Shown: positions 24,907-32,540, numbered from the stretch's first letter. The stretch is 38,895 bases of DNA from an uncultured Clostridia bacterium (GCA_944391755.1 CALXUT010000051.1:1-38895), one strand, 5' to 3'. The notes: generated from the letters alone by a model not told the origin. Numbers and translations: made by a program.

Positions 24907-26274
24907 GTGAAAAAAAATATAAGAAAAATAATTTTAATTTTATCACTTATATGTTTAATTATCCTAGTAGCGATAATTATAGCTTTAAGTACTATAAAAT
25001 CCGACATAGATGAATCTTCTAATGATTATGATTTGCCAGTTGAAGATAGTAGTATTTATGAAGAGGAGCTTAATCAAAACATATCTTTAGTACAATCAGA
25101 AAATGATTTCTTTACATTAGAAAGCCAAATTAAAGATTTCTTCTTATATTACAAAGTAGGAAATAAAAATGCTATTTATGAAATTTTAGATACACAATAT
25201 AGTAATGATAATAGTATTGCTTCTGAAAATAGTACAGAAATATTATCAAATTTATACAAAATGGGAGAAAACAATTATTCTCAAGAAATAGCATATGTAA
25301 GAGAAAGTAGTGCAAAACCTATTCACTATATAAAAGGAACTATTGAAAATAATTCAGAGATAGAAAGTTGTTATATAACGGTTTATTGGGATTTAGATAA
25401 TGGTACTTATTCTATAAAACCAATTACTGAAAACGAATATAATCAATATATTTCAGAGGAACTTAAAGAAGAAAATAATTTTTCAATAGAAGAAAAGCAA
25501 TATAATGAATTGGAAAAAATAACATTAACTGACGAAGAAAAAGCGGAAAAATATTTTAAATCATATATAAATAATGCATTATATAATATAGAAGAATCCT
25601 ATAGGACATTAGATGAAGAATATAGAAATGCAAAGTTTCCTAATATAGATACGTATATAGAATATATATTAAGAAAAAAAGAAGAATTACAATCTATGGA
25701 TACAGATAATATAAAATCAATAAATGAGTTCGCAAGTGAATCTGAATATAATCAATATATGAATAGCTTAAAGTTTAAAGGTTTACAACAATATTCATTC
25801 ACTTCAAAAACAAATGAAAAATCTTGTATTTGTATAGATTACTATGGATATAATTATATTTTTGATATCACTGGTGCAATGCAATATACAGTCATCCTAG
25901 ATACATACACACTAGATTTACCAGAATTTATTGAAAGATATGATGCAGGAAATGACCAAACAAAACTAACATTAAATACAGGAAAAATCATAGAAGCAAT
26001 TAATAACAAAGATTATGAATATGTTTATAACAAAATAAATGAAACATTTAGAAATAATAACTTTAGTAATATTTCAACATTTGAACAATTTGTAAATACA
26101 AATTTTTACCAAATTAATGAAGTACAAGACTTTACTTATAGACAAGAAGGAAGTGTATATATTTGCACAATAGGGTTAAAAAATAAAGAAAATGAATCTG
26201 ATGCCATAAAAAGTATAACCATATTAATGGAATTACAAGATAACAGAGATTTTGAAATATCATTTTCAATGTAA
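24907..26274 (+). CDS. Single-pass membrane protein with repeated NTF2-like segments
   Basis: 455 residues from a GTG start, well placed six bases after GGAGG. A membrane helix at about 6-28, then an acidic outer region. Three segments share a pattern of alpha-helix, LD..Y or EYVYNKI, then a Lys/Asn phrase: about 65-110 (FFLYYKVGNKNAIYEILDTQYSND), 210-250 (SYINNALYNIEESYRTLDEEYRNAKFPNIDTYIEYI) and 360-410 (AINNKDYEYVYNKINETFRNNNFSNISTFEQFV). This suggests internal duplication of an NTF2-like domain, similar in spirit to the gene at 20781. Last gene of the cluster before a strong terminator. Specific function unknown. Confidence 0.5.
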   Translation: MKKNIRKIILILSLICLIILVAIIIALSTIKSDIDESSNDYDLPVEDSSIYEEELNQNISLVQSENDFFTLESQIKDFFLYYKVGNKNAIYEILDTQYSNDNSIASENSTEILSNLYKMGENNYSQEIAYVRESSAKPIHYIKGTIENNSEIESCYITVYWDLDNGTYSIKPITENEYNQYISEELKEENNFSIEEKQYNELEKITLTDEEKAEKYFKSYINNALYNIEESYRTLDEEYRNAKFPNIDTYIEYILRKKEELQSMDTDNIKSINEFASESEYNQYMNSLKFKGLQQYSFTSKTNEKSCICIDYYGYNYIFDITGAMQYTVILDTYTLDLPEFIERYDAGNDQTKLTLNTGKIIEAINNKDYEYVYNKINETFRNNNFSNISTFEQFVNTNFYQINEVQDFTYRQEGSVYICTIGLKNKENESDAIKSITILMELQDNRDFEISFSM

Positions 26275-26283
26275 TAGAAACAC

Positions 26284-26323
26284 AAAAACGATAAAATAGG
26301 TTTATTTTATCGTTTTTCTTTTT
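26284..26323 (+). terminator. Terminator at the end of the T4SS cluster
   Basis: A perfect 14-bp stem, AAAAACGATAAAAT (26284-26297) with ATTTTATCGTTTTT (26304-26317), six-base loop and T-rich tail. Confidence 0.9.
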
Positions 26324-26369
26324 TAGCTGAAAATTCAACTCATGCAAGAACAAAATTAAAGAAAAATCT

Positions 26370-26398
26370 TTGATTTTTCTTATGGGTTCTGTTATAAT
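26370..26398 (+). promoter_or_regulatory. Promoter of the ABC transporter operon
   Basis: TTGATT at 26370-26375, 17-base spacer, TATAAT at 26393-26398 preceded by TGT (extended -10). It follows the cluster terminator. Confidence 0.75.
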
Positions 26399-26421
26399 TT
26401 ATGAAAAGTGAGGAGATCAAT

Positions 26422-27150
26422 ATGATAGAAATTAAAAATGTAACAAAATCCTATGAAAAAGACAAAAAAGCAGTAAATGATATTAATTTACAAATACATA
26501 ATAATGAAATATTTGGCTTTTTAGGACCAAACGGAGCAGGAAAAACAACCACAATCAAAATGATGACAGGGATTCTAGGAATTGACAAAGGGGATGTATT
26601 CATTGACAATTATAGTATACAAAAAGAGCCATTAGAGGCAAAAAAAAGATTTGGATATGTACCAGATAATCCAGACATGTTCTTAAAGCTAAAAGGAATA
26701 GAATATCTAAATTTTATGGCAGATATTTATGAATTATCAGAAAGTAAAAGAAAAGAGCAAATAGAAAAATTAAGTAAATTATTTGAAATTAATGATGTAT
26801 TAAGTAATCGAATAGAAAGTTATTCTCATGGAATGAAACAAAAAGTAGCAATTATAGGAGCATTATTACATGAACCCAATAATTTAATCTTAGATGAGCC
26901 AATTACTGGTTTGGATCCAAAAGCTTCATTTGAATTAAAAAATATCATGAGAGTATATACAGAACAAAATAAAGCCGTATTTTTTTCTACACATATATTA
27001 GAGGTTGCAGAAAAGATTTGTGATAGGATAGGAATTATAAATAAAGGGGAAATTATTTTTATTGGAACAATAGAAGAAATGAGAGAAAAATTAAAAGAAA
27101 ATAAATCTTTAGAAGAATTATTTATGGAGATAACAGAGAATGATAAATAA
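26422..27150 (+). CDS. ABC transporter ATP-binding protein
   Basis: 242 residues from the ATG at 26422, chosen because GTGAGGAG stands seven bases before it and the upstream ATG at 26401 lies at the predicted transcription start. Walker A GPNGAGKTT (about 37-45), Q-loop around YVPDNPDMF, signature SYSHGMKQKV, Walker B NLILDEPITGLDPKA, H-loop STHILEVAEKI. The sequence type is that of ABC-2 exporters (CcmA/YxlF-like). It overlaps the permease gene by 11 bases, so the two are coupled. Substrate cannot be told. Confidence 0.94.
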   Translation: MIEIKNVTKSYEKDKKAVNDINLQIHNNEIFGFLGPNGAGKTTTIKMMTGILGIDKGDVFIDNYSIQKEPLEAKKRFGYVPDNPDMFLKLKGIEYLNFMADIYELSESKRKEQIEKLSKLFEINDVLSNRIESYSHGMKQKVAIIGALLHEPNNLILDEPITGLDPKASFELKNIMRVYTEQNKAVFFSTHILEVAEKICDRIGIINKGEIIFIGTIEEMREKLKENKSLEELFMEITENDK

Positions 27151-28774
27151 AAAAATTAAAAATTTAACAAAAATTTTTTTTAGAGATTATAGTGAAAAAT
27201 TAAATATAATAAAAAATAATAAAATAGACAAAAAATCATCATTATTTTGGACTTTATTAGTATTAATATTTTGTATGGCATATTTAAGTGTATATGTCAT
27301 TAGCCGTGTAAGTAAATCCAATTATCCTGAAATGGTTTTAAAAGCTTACTTACCAATTGTTGCAGTGGTAATGTGTTTTCAATTAATTATCATAGTTTGT
27401 AATATGTTATATTATTCAAAAGATTTAGAGTATATATTACCTCTGCCTATTAAGCCAATAGAAATCTTAATGGCAAAAATGTTTTCCATTATAGGTATTA
27501 TGTATTTAACGGAAATGGTGTTTTTGGTAATTCCACTATTAACATATTGGTGGTTTATTGCGGGAACTATAAGATTTTTAATATATATGTTTTTTGTATT
27601 AGCAATATTTCCTATCGTATTTACTTTTATAATTGGTAGTTTAATTATCCTTTTGATGCAATTATTTAAAAAATTAAAAAATGAAAATATTGTACAATTA
27701 TTGATAATGTTATCTTTAACAATTTGTCTTATGGGATTCGTATTTTTCATTATAAATCATAATTTAGCAATAATCAATAATACAGAAAATATAGAAATCA
27801 TTAACGAAAATTTAACAGAAATTAATCAATATTTTATAATTACAAATCCTATTATAGAATTATTAACAGAAAAAAATTGGATAAATAATATTATAAATAT
27901 ATTAAAAATAATATTCATAGAAGGAATATTATTTGGTATTATTTACCTTTTAGGAAAAAAGTTATATTATAATAATTTATTAAATATATATATAAAAAAT
28001 ACAAAAAAAATACAAAAAAAATATGAATACATTAAAACAAAAAAAGAAAAAAGTTATTTTAAAAATGAAGTTAGAAAATTATTTAGAAATAGTACCTATT
28101 TTTCACAAGTAATTTATAATTTTATAAATATTATCATTATTTCTTTAGTTTTAATAAGTGTAATAACACCAATGTTAGTACAAGAAACACATATTGAAGA
28201 TTATGAAATAAATTCATTAAAAATACAAATATTTAGTGCTGTATTAATTGCAATACAAGTCATAGCAACGTTTAATAATTTGGCAATAACAGCTATTTCA
28301 AAAGAGGGAAGAGAAGCGGTTTTTATGAAATATATTCCGCTACCATTATATAAACAATTTAAAATAAAAGTAATACCACAAATTGTGTTAAATACAATTA
28401 TGATAATTTCTGTTTTAGTTGTTATAAGATTAAATGTACCACAAATATCTATTTGGTATTATATAATAGCATTTATCACGGCATTTATTTTAAATATTAT
28501 ATATAGTATATTATTGTTATTATTAGATTGTAAAAACCCTAATTTAAATTGGATAAATCAAGAATCAGTAGTAAAGGGAGGAAATAATAAAATATATAAA
28601 TATTTTATTACAATTATTTTTGTTTTAATAATATTCTATTTTTCATCTATTTTTGAAAAAATGAATTTTGCAATTTCTGTGATTTTAATAAATTTAATTT
28701 TAATTATATGTTTAATAATATTAATGAAATATATAAAGAAAAATATAAATAAAATATTTAATAAAATATATTAA
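27140..28774 (+). CDS. ABC transporter permease (ABC-2 type, large)
   Basis: 544 residues with many membrane helices: about 36-55, 73-95, 110-130, 140-170, 185-205, 250-270, 315-345, 365-385, 410-430, 440-465, 490-510 and 515-535. Between them is a Lys/Tyr-rich cytoplasmic loop (about 280-310). The N-terminal 30 residues are basic and cytoplasmic. It forms the membrane partner of the ATPase just upstream, with which it overlaps. The family of large two-part exporters (putative ABC exporter, YhgE/Ybg-like lengths) handles peptides or drugs, but nothing here identifies a substrate. A strong terminator follows. Confidence 0.85.
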   Translation: MINKKIKNLTKIFFRDYSEKLNIIKNNKIDKKSSLFWTLLVLIFCMAYLSVYVISRVSKSNYPEMVLKAYLPIVAVVMCFQLIIIVCNMLYYSKDLEYILPLPIKPIEILMAKMFSIIGIMYLTEMVFLVIPLLTYWWFIAGTIRFLIYMFFVLAIFPIVFTFIIGSLIILLMQLFKKLKNENIVQLLIMLSLTICLMGFVFFIINHNLAIINNTENIEIINENLTEINQYFIITNPIIELLTEKNWINNIINILKIIFIEGILFGIIYLLGKKLYYNNLLNIYIKNTKKIQKKYEYIKTKKEKSYFKNEVRKLFRNSTYFSQVIYNFINIIIISLVLISVITPMLVQETHIEDYEINSLKIQIFSAVLIAIQVIATFNNLAITAISKEGREAVFMKYIPLPLYKQFKIKVIPQIVLNTIMIISVLVVIRLNVPQISIWYYIIAFITAFILNIIYSILLLLLDCKNPNLNWINQESVVKGGNNKIYKYFITIIFVLIIFYFSSIFEKMNFAISVILINLILIICLIILMKYIKKNINKIFNKIY

Positions 28775-28780
28775 TATTTT

Positions 28781-28826
28781 TATCTAAACTTATTTTTTAA
28801 AAGCAATAAGTTTAGATATTTTTTTG
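28781..28826 (+). terminator. Terminator after the ABC operon
   Basis: A perfect 14-bp stem, TATCTAAACTTATT (28781-28794) with AATAAGTTTAGATA (28805-28818), 10-base loop and T run. Confidence 0.88.
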
Positions 28827-28839
28827 TTCTAAAAAGGAC

Positions 28840-28859
28840 ATGAATATAATAATATTCAT
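28840..28859. repeat. AT palindrome before the GerMN gene
   Basis: ATGAATAT (28840-28847) and ATATTCAT (28852-28859) are perfect inverted arms around AATA, and the palindrome contains a TATAAT (28845-28850). A -35 candidate (TTGTTC at 28824) would be only 15 bases away, so the promoter is doubtful. Confidence 0.4.
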
Positions 28860-28879
28860 TAAAGACAAGGAGGCGGAAA

Positions 28880-29422
28880 ATGAAAAAGAAAAAAATCATT
28901 ATTGCAATCATAACGTTTATCATCATTATGATAATAGGTTATTTAATTTTCAAAAATGTAAGCATTGAAAAAATAGGTAATAATGCTGAAGATTATCAAG
29001 ATTATACTCCCGAAGAAGAAATATCAGAAGAACAATTAAGACAAACAAAATTGGTACTTTATTTTGCAAATACAGAAACAGGGGAATTGGAAACAGAAAT
29101 TAAAATTGTAGATGCAAATACCTTATTAGAAAATCCATATAAAGAAATGGTGTCTTTATTAATAAAAGGACCACAAAGTTCAAATTTGAAAAAATTAATT
29201 CCAGAAGGAACAAATTTGCATGATGTAAAATTAGAAGGTTCTTGTGTTGTCATAAATGTATCTAATGAATTTTTAAATTTTGAAAATGAAGACATAAAAT
29301 TAAAAACCATAAATAGTATTGTAAATACATTAACAAATTTAAAAGAAGTAGATTCTGTTAAATTTTTAATTAATGGTGAAGAAAGTGAACAATTAGCAGA
29401 AACATATGTAAAAAGTAAATAA
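28880..29422 (+). CDS. GerMN domain membrane-anchored protein
   Basis: 180 residues. N-terminal membrane anchor (about 4-24, KIIIAIITFIIIMIIGYLIF), acidic linker, then one GerMN domain (about 57-178) with TKLVLYFANTETGELETEIKIVD, EMVSLLIKGPQSSNLKKLIPEGTNL and SCVVINVSNEFLNF. GerMN domains occur in GerM, needed for spore septal peptidoglycan and germination, and in lipoproteins of the cell envelope; B. subtilis GerM has two copies, here there is one. No lipobox Cys. AAGGAGGCGG site upstream. It ends in a hairpin shared with the opposite-strand gene. Role in the spore is inferred from the domain. Confidence 0.82.
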   Translation: MKKKKIIIAIITFIIIMIIGYLIFKNVSIEKIGNNAEDYQDYTPEEEISEEQLRQTKLVLYFANTETGELETEIKIVDANTLLENPYKEMVSLLIKGPQSSNLKKLIPEGTNLHDVKLEGSCVVINVSNEFLNFENEDIKLKTINSIVNTLTNLKEVDSVKFLINGEESEQLAETYVKSK

Positions 29423-29455
29423 ATCCAGATTCAATTTTCTGGATTTATTTTTTTA
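29417..29455. terminator. Bidirectional terminator between GerMN gene and small convergent gene
   Basis: A perfect 13-bp stem, AAATAAATCCAGA (29417-29429) with TCTGGATTTATTT (29438-29450), T run on the right and A run on the left. The stop codons of both genes lie inside its arms. Confidence 0.82.
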
Positions 29456-29663
29456 ATAAACAGTATAATTTAATATACTTCATAAAAGAACTGAAATCTC
29501 CTAGAAAATGTTCAACATCATTTAAAGATTTACAAGCATCATTTTTTAAACACTTAAAATCAAATTTTTTCTTTGGAGGAGATGGAGGTTTTTCAGACGG
29601 TGAATTTCTGTTAGATGGAATATTTTGGATATTGTATCTTGGGTATTTGTAAAAATTATTCAT
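29445..29663 (-). CDS. Small unknown protein, 72 residues
   Basis: From the ATG at 29663-29661 the product begins MNNFYKYPRYNIQNIPSN, continues through a Pro/Ser/Lys-rich stretch (SPSEKPPSPPKKKFDF) and a segment with two Cys (KCLKNDACKSLNDVEHFLGDFSSFMKYIKLYCLLKK). An AAAGGTGAT site lies five bases before this ATG, the gene faces a bidirectional terminator, and no gene overlaps it on the other strand, so I take it as real. I do not recognise the family. Tyr/Asn/Pro-rich N-termini of this kind are seen in small spore-associated proteins of Clostridia, which would fit the neighbourhood, but that is a guess. Confidence 0.5.
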   Translation of the reverse strand: MNNFYKYPRYNIQNIPSNRNSPSEKPPSPPKKKFDFKCLKNDACKSLNDVEHFLGDFSSFMKYIKLYCLLKK

Positions 29664-29801
29664 AAACATCACCTTTTTAAATATGAGTACTTATTATAGC
29701 TTTTGCAATAACTTCTTTTTATATAATATGTAAAAAAATAATAAAAGTATATAAATTCAAATGAAAATATGATAAAATATATAAATAGATTGGAGGAAAA
29801 A

Positions 29802-30623
29802 ATGAAAGGAATATTATTTATAGTAGCAACACCAATAGGTAATTTAGAAGATATCACTTTAAGAGCTTTAAAAATATTAAAAGAAGTAGATGCCATTGCT
29901 GCAGAGGATACAAGACAGACTTTGAAATTATTAAATCATTTTGAAATATCAAAACCATTAATAAGTTATCATAGACATAATGAAGATGTAAAAAGTAATA
30001 TATTAATTGAAAAATTAAATAATGGAGAAAATATTGCATTGGTTTCTGATGCAGGGACTCCTGGAATATGTGATCCAGGTGAAGAAGTAATAGAAAAAGC
30101 AATAGAAGAAAAAATAAATGTAGTTCCCATACCTGGTGCATGTGCCATGATAAATGCTTTGATTGCTTCTGGAATAGATACAAAAGAATTTAATTTTTTA
30201 GGATTTTTACCTTTAAATAAAAAGTTAAGAAAAGAAAAACTAAGAGAAATTGAGAATTCAAATAAAACAATTATTTTATATGAAGCTCCCCATAAAATGA
30301 AAAATACTTTAGAAGATTTAAGGAAAATTCTAGAAAATAGAAAAGTAGTACTAGCTAGAGAACTAACCAAAATTCATGAAGAATTTTTAAGAGAAAATAT
30401 TTCAACTTTATTAGAAAAAATTGACGACCTAAAAGGTGAGATGATATTAATTATTGAGGGAAAAAAAGAAAAAGAAATTTTAAATAATAAGTTAAATGAA
30501 TTAACTCTAGAAAAACATTATAAGTACTATGAGGAACAAGGACTTGAAAAAAAAGAAATTATAAAAAGAATTGCCAAAGATAGAAATGTAAATAAAAATG
30601 AAATATATATGAAATTTATATAA
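29802..30623 (+). CDS. rsmI: 16S rRNA (cytidine-2'-O)-methyltransferase RsmI
   Basis: RsmI methylates the 2'-OH of C1402 in 16S rRNA. From the ATG at 29802 (TGGAGG site just upstream; the frame's earlier ATG at 29769 has none) the protein is 273 residues. Visible: GILFIVATPIGNLEDITLRALKIL, AAEDTRQTLKLLNHF, SYHRHNE, ALVSDAGTPGICDPGEE, VPIPGACAMINALIASG and FLGFLPLNKKLRK, which are the tetrapyrrole-methylase-fold landmarks of this family. It converges with the AbrB-type gene. Confidence 0.95.
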   Translation: MKGILFIVATPIGNLEDITLRALKILKEVDAIAAEDTRQTLKLLNHFEISKPLISYHRHNEDVKSNILIEKLNNGENIALVSDAGTPGICDPGEEVIEKAIEEKINVVPIPGACAMINALIASGIDTKEFNFLGFLPLNKKLRKEKLREIENSNKTIILYEAPHKMKNTLEDLRKILENRKVVLARELTKIHEEFLRENISTLLEKIDDLKGEMILIIEGKKEKEILNNKLNELTLEKHYKYYEEQGLEKKEIIKRIAKDRNVNKNEIYMKFI

Positions 30624-30631
30624 AAAATAAA

Positions 30632-30659
30632 GAGAAGATTTATTCTTCTCCTTTTTTTT
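30632..30659 (+). terminator. Terminator after rsmI
   Basis: Stem GAGAAGA (30632-30638) with TCTTCTC (30644-30650), five-base loop and a T run to 30659. It overlaps the 3' end of the convergent AbrB-type gene. Confidence 0.75.
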
Positions 30660-30900
30660 CTAATTCAGCTATTTTTTGTGAGCATTTTGAACATATTAAT
30701 TTATCTTTATAAGTCATTAGGTTTTTTGTATTTCCACAAAAAATACAGTTTGGTTCATATTTTTTTAAAACAATTGATGAACCATCTACATAAATTTCTA
30801 TTGGATCTTTTTCAGCAATATCAAATTTATTTCTGATTTCTATAGGAATAACTACGCGACCTAATTCATCAACTTTTCTAACAATTCCTGTTGATTTCAT
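30640..30900 (-). CDS. AbrB/SpoVT-type transcriptional regulator with C-terminal zinc ribbon
   Basis: 86 residues. Residues 1-50 (MKSTGIVRKVDELGRVVIPIEIRNKFDIAEKDPIEIYVDGSSIVLKKYEP) form a SpoVT-AbrB DNA-binding domain of the kind found in AbrB, Abh and SpoVT of Bacillus. Residues about 52-76 have CIFC and CSKC pairs, a zinc-ribbon-like unit in place of the usual C-terminal multimerisation domain. Strong AAGGAGG site. AbrB-type proteins control the switch from growth to sporulation; here the gene stands head-to-head with spmA. The target genes cannot be told from sequence. Confidence 0.9.
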   Translation of the reverse strand: MKSTGIVRKVDELGRVVIPIEIRNKFDIAEKDPIEIYVDGSSIVLKKYEPNCIFCGNTKNLMTYKDKLICSKCSQKIAELEKKGEE

Positions 30901-30938
30901 AGCTTATCCTCCTTAAACATTATATTCAATTCATTTAT

Positions 30939-30967
30939 ATGATAACATAAATTGGTAAATTGGTCAA
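30939..30967 (-). promoter_or_regulatory. Promoter of the AbrB-type gene
   Basis: On the minus strand TTGACC (30967-30962), 17-base spacer, TATCAT (30944-30939). Transcription would begin near 30932, leaving a leader of about 30 bases. Confidence 0.68.
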
Positions 30968-31046
30968 TAAATTTGGTAACTTTTTGAAAAAAGTTGTCAT
31001 ATAAAATATTCAAAACAATATAAATAATATAGATAGCGAGGAAAAT

Positions 31047-31637
31047 ATGTTAAATATATTATGGCCAATATTTATAATTATTTCTATTGTTTATGCAGTA
31101 ATATCTGGAAATATAGAAAATTTGAATAATTCCATATTTGAATCTGCAGAAAATGTAGTGGAATTTTCTATATCTTTAATAGGACTTACTTGTTTATGGA
31201 GTGGAATAATGGAAATTGCTACAAATACAAAAATGATTGACTATTTGTGTAAAATATTAAATCCTATTATAAAAGTATTATTTCCAAATTTAAAGGAAAA
31301 TAATACTACCAAAAAAAATGTTATGATGAATATTATTGCAAATATATTAGGATTAGGTAATGCTGCAACACCCTTGGGATTAAAGGCAATGGATGATTTA
31401 CAAAGAGAAAATAAGAAAAAAGATGCTTTGAGTGATAATATGATGATGTTAATTGTTTTAAATACAGCATCACTGCAATTAATTCCTACCACAGTATTAG
31501 CAATAAGGAGTTCATTGGGTTCAGAAAATCCAAGTATAATTATTTTTCCTGTGTGGATTGCAACAATATGTGCTGCAATCGTTGGTATTGTCGCTACGAA
31601 AATCATAATAAATATGACAAATAAAAAAAGGAGTTAA
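31047..31637 (+). CDS. spmA: Spore maturation protein A
   Basis: SpmA and SpmB are membrane proteins with nucleoside-recognition (Gate) domains; they are needed for proper spore core dehydration. The 196-residue protein has helices at about 5-22, 35-55, 85-105, 125-150 and 165-190, and carries SLIGLTCLWSGIMEIATNTKMIDYLCKILNPIIKVLFPNL, NIIANILGLGNAATPLGLKAM and NTASLQLIPTTVLAIRSSLGSENPS, all typical. GCGAGGA site upstream. spmB starts one base after its stop codon. Confidence 0.94.
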   Translation: MLNILWPIFIIISIVYAVISGNIENLNNSIFESAENVVEFSISLIGLTCLWSGIMEIATNTKMIDYLCKILNPIIKVLFPNLKENNTTKKNVMMNIIANILGLGNAATPLGLKAMDDLQRENKKKDALSDNMMMLIVLNTASLQLIPTTVLAIRSSLGSENPSIIIFPVWIATICAAIVGIVATKIIINMTNKKRS

Positions 31638-31638
31638 T

Positions 31639-32166
31639 ATGGGAATTGTAAGATATATTTCAATAGTAGCAATGCCAATTGTTATTTTATTGATAATTGC
31701 TAATGCTTTAAAAGAAAAAGTGGCCATTTTTGATATTTTTTTAAAAGGAGCTAAAGATGGAATTGAAATTGTTTTTAAAATTTTTCCGACATTAGTTGGA
31801 TTATTTGTTGCGATTGGAATGCTTAGAAGTTCTGGGGTAATAGAATTCATAATTTCCATAATTTCGCCAATAACAAATTTTTTTAAGTTCCCAAATGAAA
31901 TTTTACCTCTTGCTATGTTAAGACCAATTTCGGGAAGTGCTTCTATGGCAGTTGCTACAGATATTATAAAAAATAATGGAGTAGATTCTTTTATTGGAAT
32001 ATTAGCTTCTGTTATTATGGGGTCAACAGAAACAACCTTATATACAATAGCAGTATATACGGGAAGTGTAAGAATTAAGAAAACAAGATTTATATTAGTA
32101 GCATCACTATTGGCAGATATAACAGGAATACTTGTTTCTATATGGGTATGTAGATATTTTTTTTGA
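31639..32166 (+). CDS. spmB: Spore maturation protein B
   Basis: 175 residues, partner of SpmA. Contains FKIFPTLVGLFVAIGMLRSSGVIEFI, PNEILPLAMLRPISGSASMAVATDIIKNNGVDS, and IMGSTETTLYTIAVYTGSVRIKKTRF, the landmarks of SpmB. Its ribosome site AAGGAG lies in the end of spmA (translational coupling). A very long hairpin begins 14 bases after the stop. Confidence 0.94.
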   Translation: MGIVRYISIVAMPIVILLIIANALKEKVAIFDIFLKGAKDGIEIVFKIFPTLVGLFVAIGMLRSSGVIEFIISIISPITNFFKFPNEILPLAMLRPISGSASMAVATDIIKNNGVDSFIGILASVIMGSTETTLYTIAVYTGSVRIKKTRFILVASLLADITGILVSIWVCRYFF

Positions 32167-32179
32167 ACTATAATTCTTT

Positions 32180-32275
32180 AAAAAGTAGATATATTCCTAT
32201 TTTTGTCAAAAACATAGCTGGGGTCTTCCTATGGGTCTTTGACTACAAAATAGGAATATATCTACTTTTTATTAA
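32180..32275 (+). terminator. Very long hairpin after spmB, probable terminator
   Basis: The arms 32180-32203 and 32247-32270 pair perfectly over 24 bases. Inside, GTCAAA (32205-32210) pairs with TTTGAC (32238-32243) and CATAG (32213-32217) with CTATG (32229-32233) around an 11-base loop, so the whole 91-base stretch folds as one rod. Its 3' arm ends in five Ts. It is far longer than other terminators here. Confidence 0.6.
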
Positions 32276-32326
32276 TATATGTAAAAAAATATAAGTGGAA
32301 TGTCGTTTTTTGTCGAAATGTTTTTC

Positions 32327-32355
32327 TTGACAAATGGAAAAAACTAGTGTATTAT
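32327..32355 (+). promoter_or_regulatory. Promoter of the structured RNA candidate
   Basis: Exact TTGACA at 32327-32332, 17-base spacer, TATTAT at 32350-32355. No coding gene follows on this strand before the convergent yycJ, which suggests that it serves a non-coding RNA starting near 32362. Confidence 0.68.
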
Positions 32356-32361
32356 ATTTAC

Positions 32362-32540
32362 AGAATTTATTCAAAAGTTTTTAATCTTGTAAAGGGAATA
32401 ATTCTAATTCCCCATAAGCAGACAAAAAAGTAAATATATTTATAATGATTTTTTTCTAAAATCTAAACTTAGGCCCCCCTAAATTCCTAATTGCTATATT
32501 TCTTGAATCGTTTGTTCTTAATTATTCCCTTTACAAAACA
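32362..32540 (+). ncRNA. Structured small RNA candidate (6S-like architecture)
   Basis: Arms at 32387-32403 and 32520-32536 form a perfect 17-bp closing stem around about 116 bases. Within are an apical hairpin (TTAGG/CCTAA around CCCC, near 32469-32482), a partly pairable AGCA/TGCT and GACAAA/TTTGTTC side, and large unpaired parts. Part of the 5' arm (GGGAAT, 32394-32399) can also pair locally with ATTCCC (32407-32412). A long end stem with an open middle and a length of about 150-180 resembles 6S RNA, which binds RNA polymerase, but I cannot confirm the conserved bases of that family. The promoter upstream supports transcription. Confidence 0.45.

Noticed and set aside
30990..31046. Sigma-E type promoter before spmA
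   Set aside because: CATATAAA resembles the sigma-E -10 only loosely and no matching -35 was found.
32387..32536. T-box, tmRNA or SRP RNA identity for the structured RNA
   Set aside because: No T-box consensus, no tRNA-like ends with CCA and no SRP Alu or GGAA-type apical motif could be seen.
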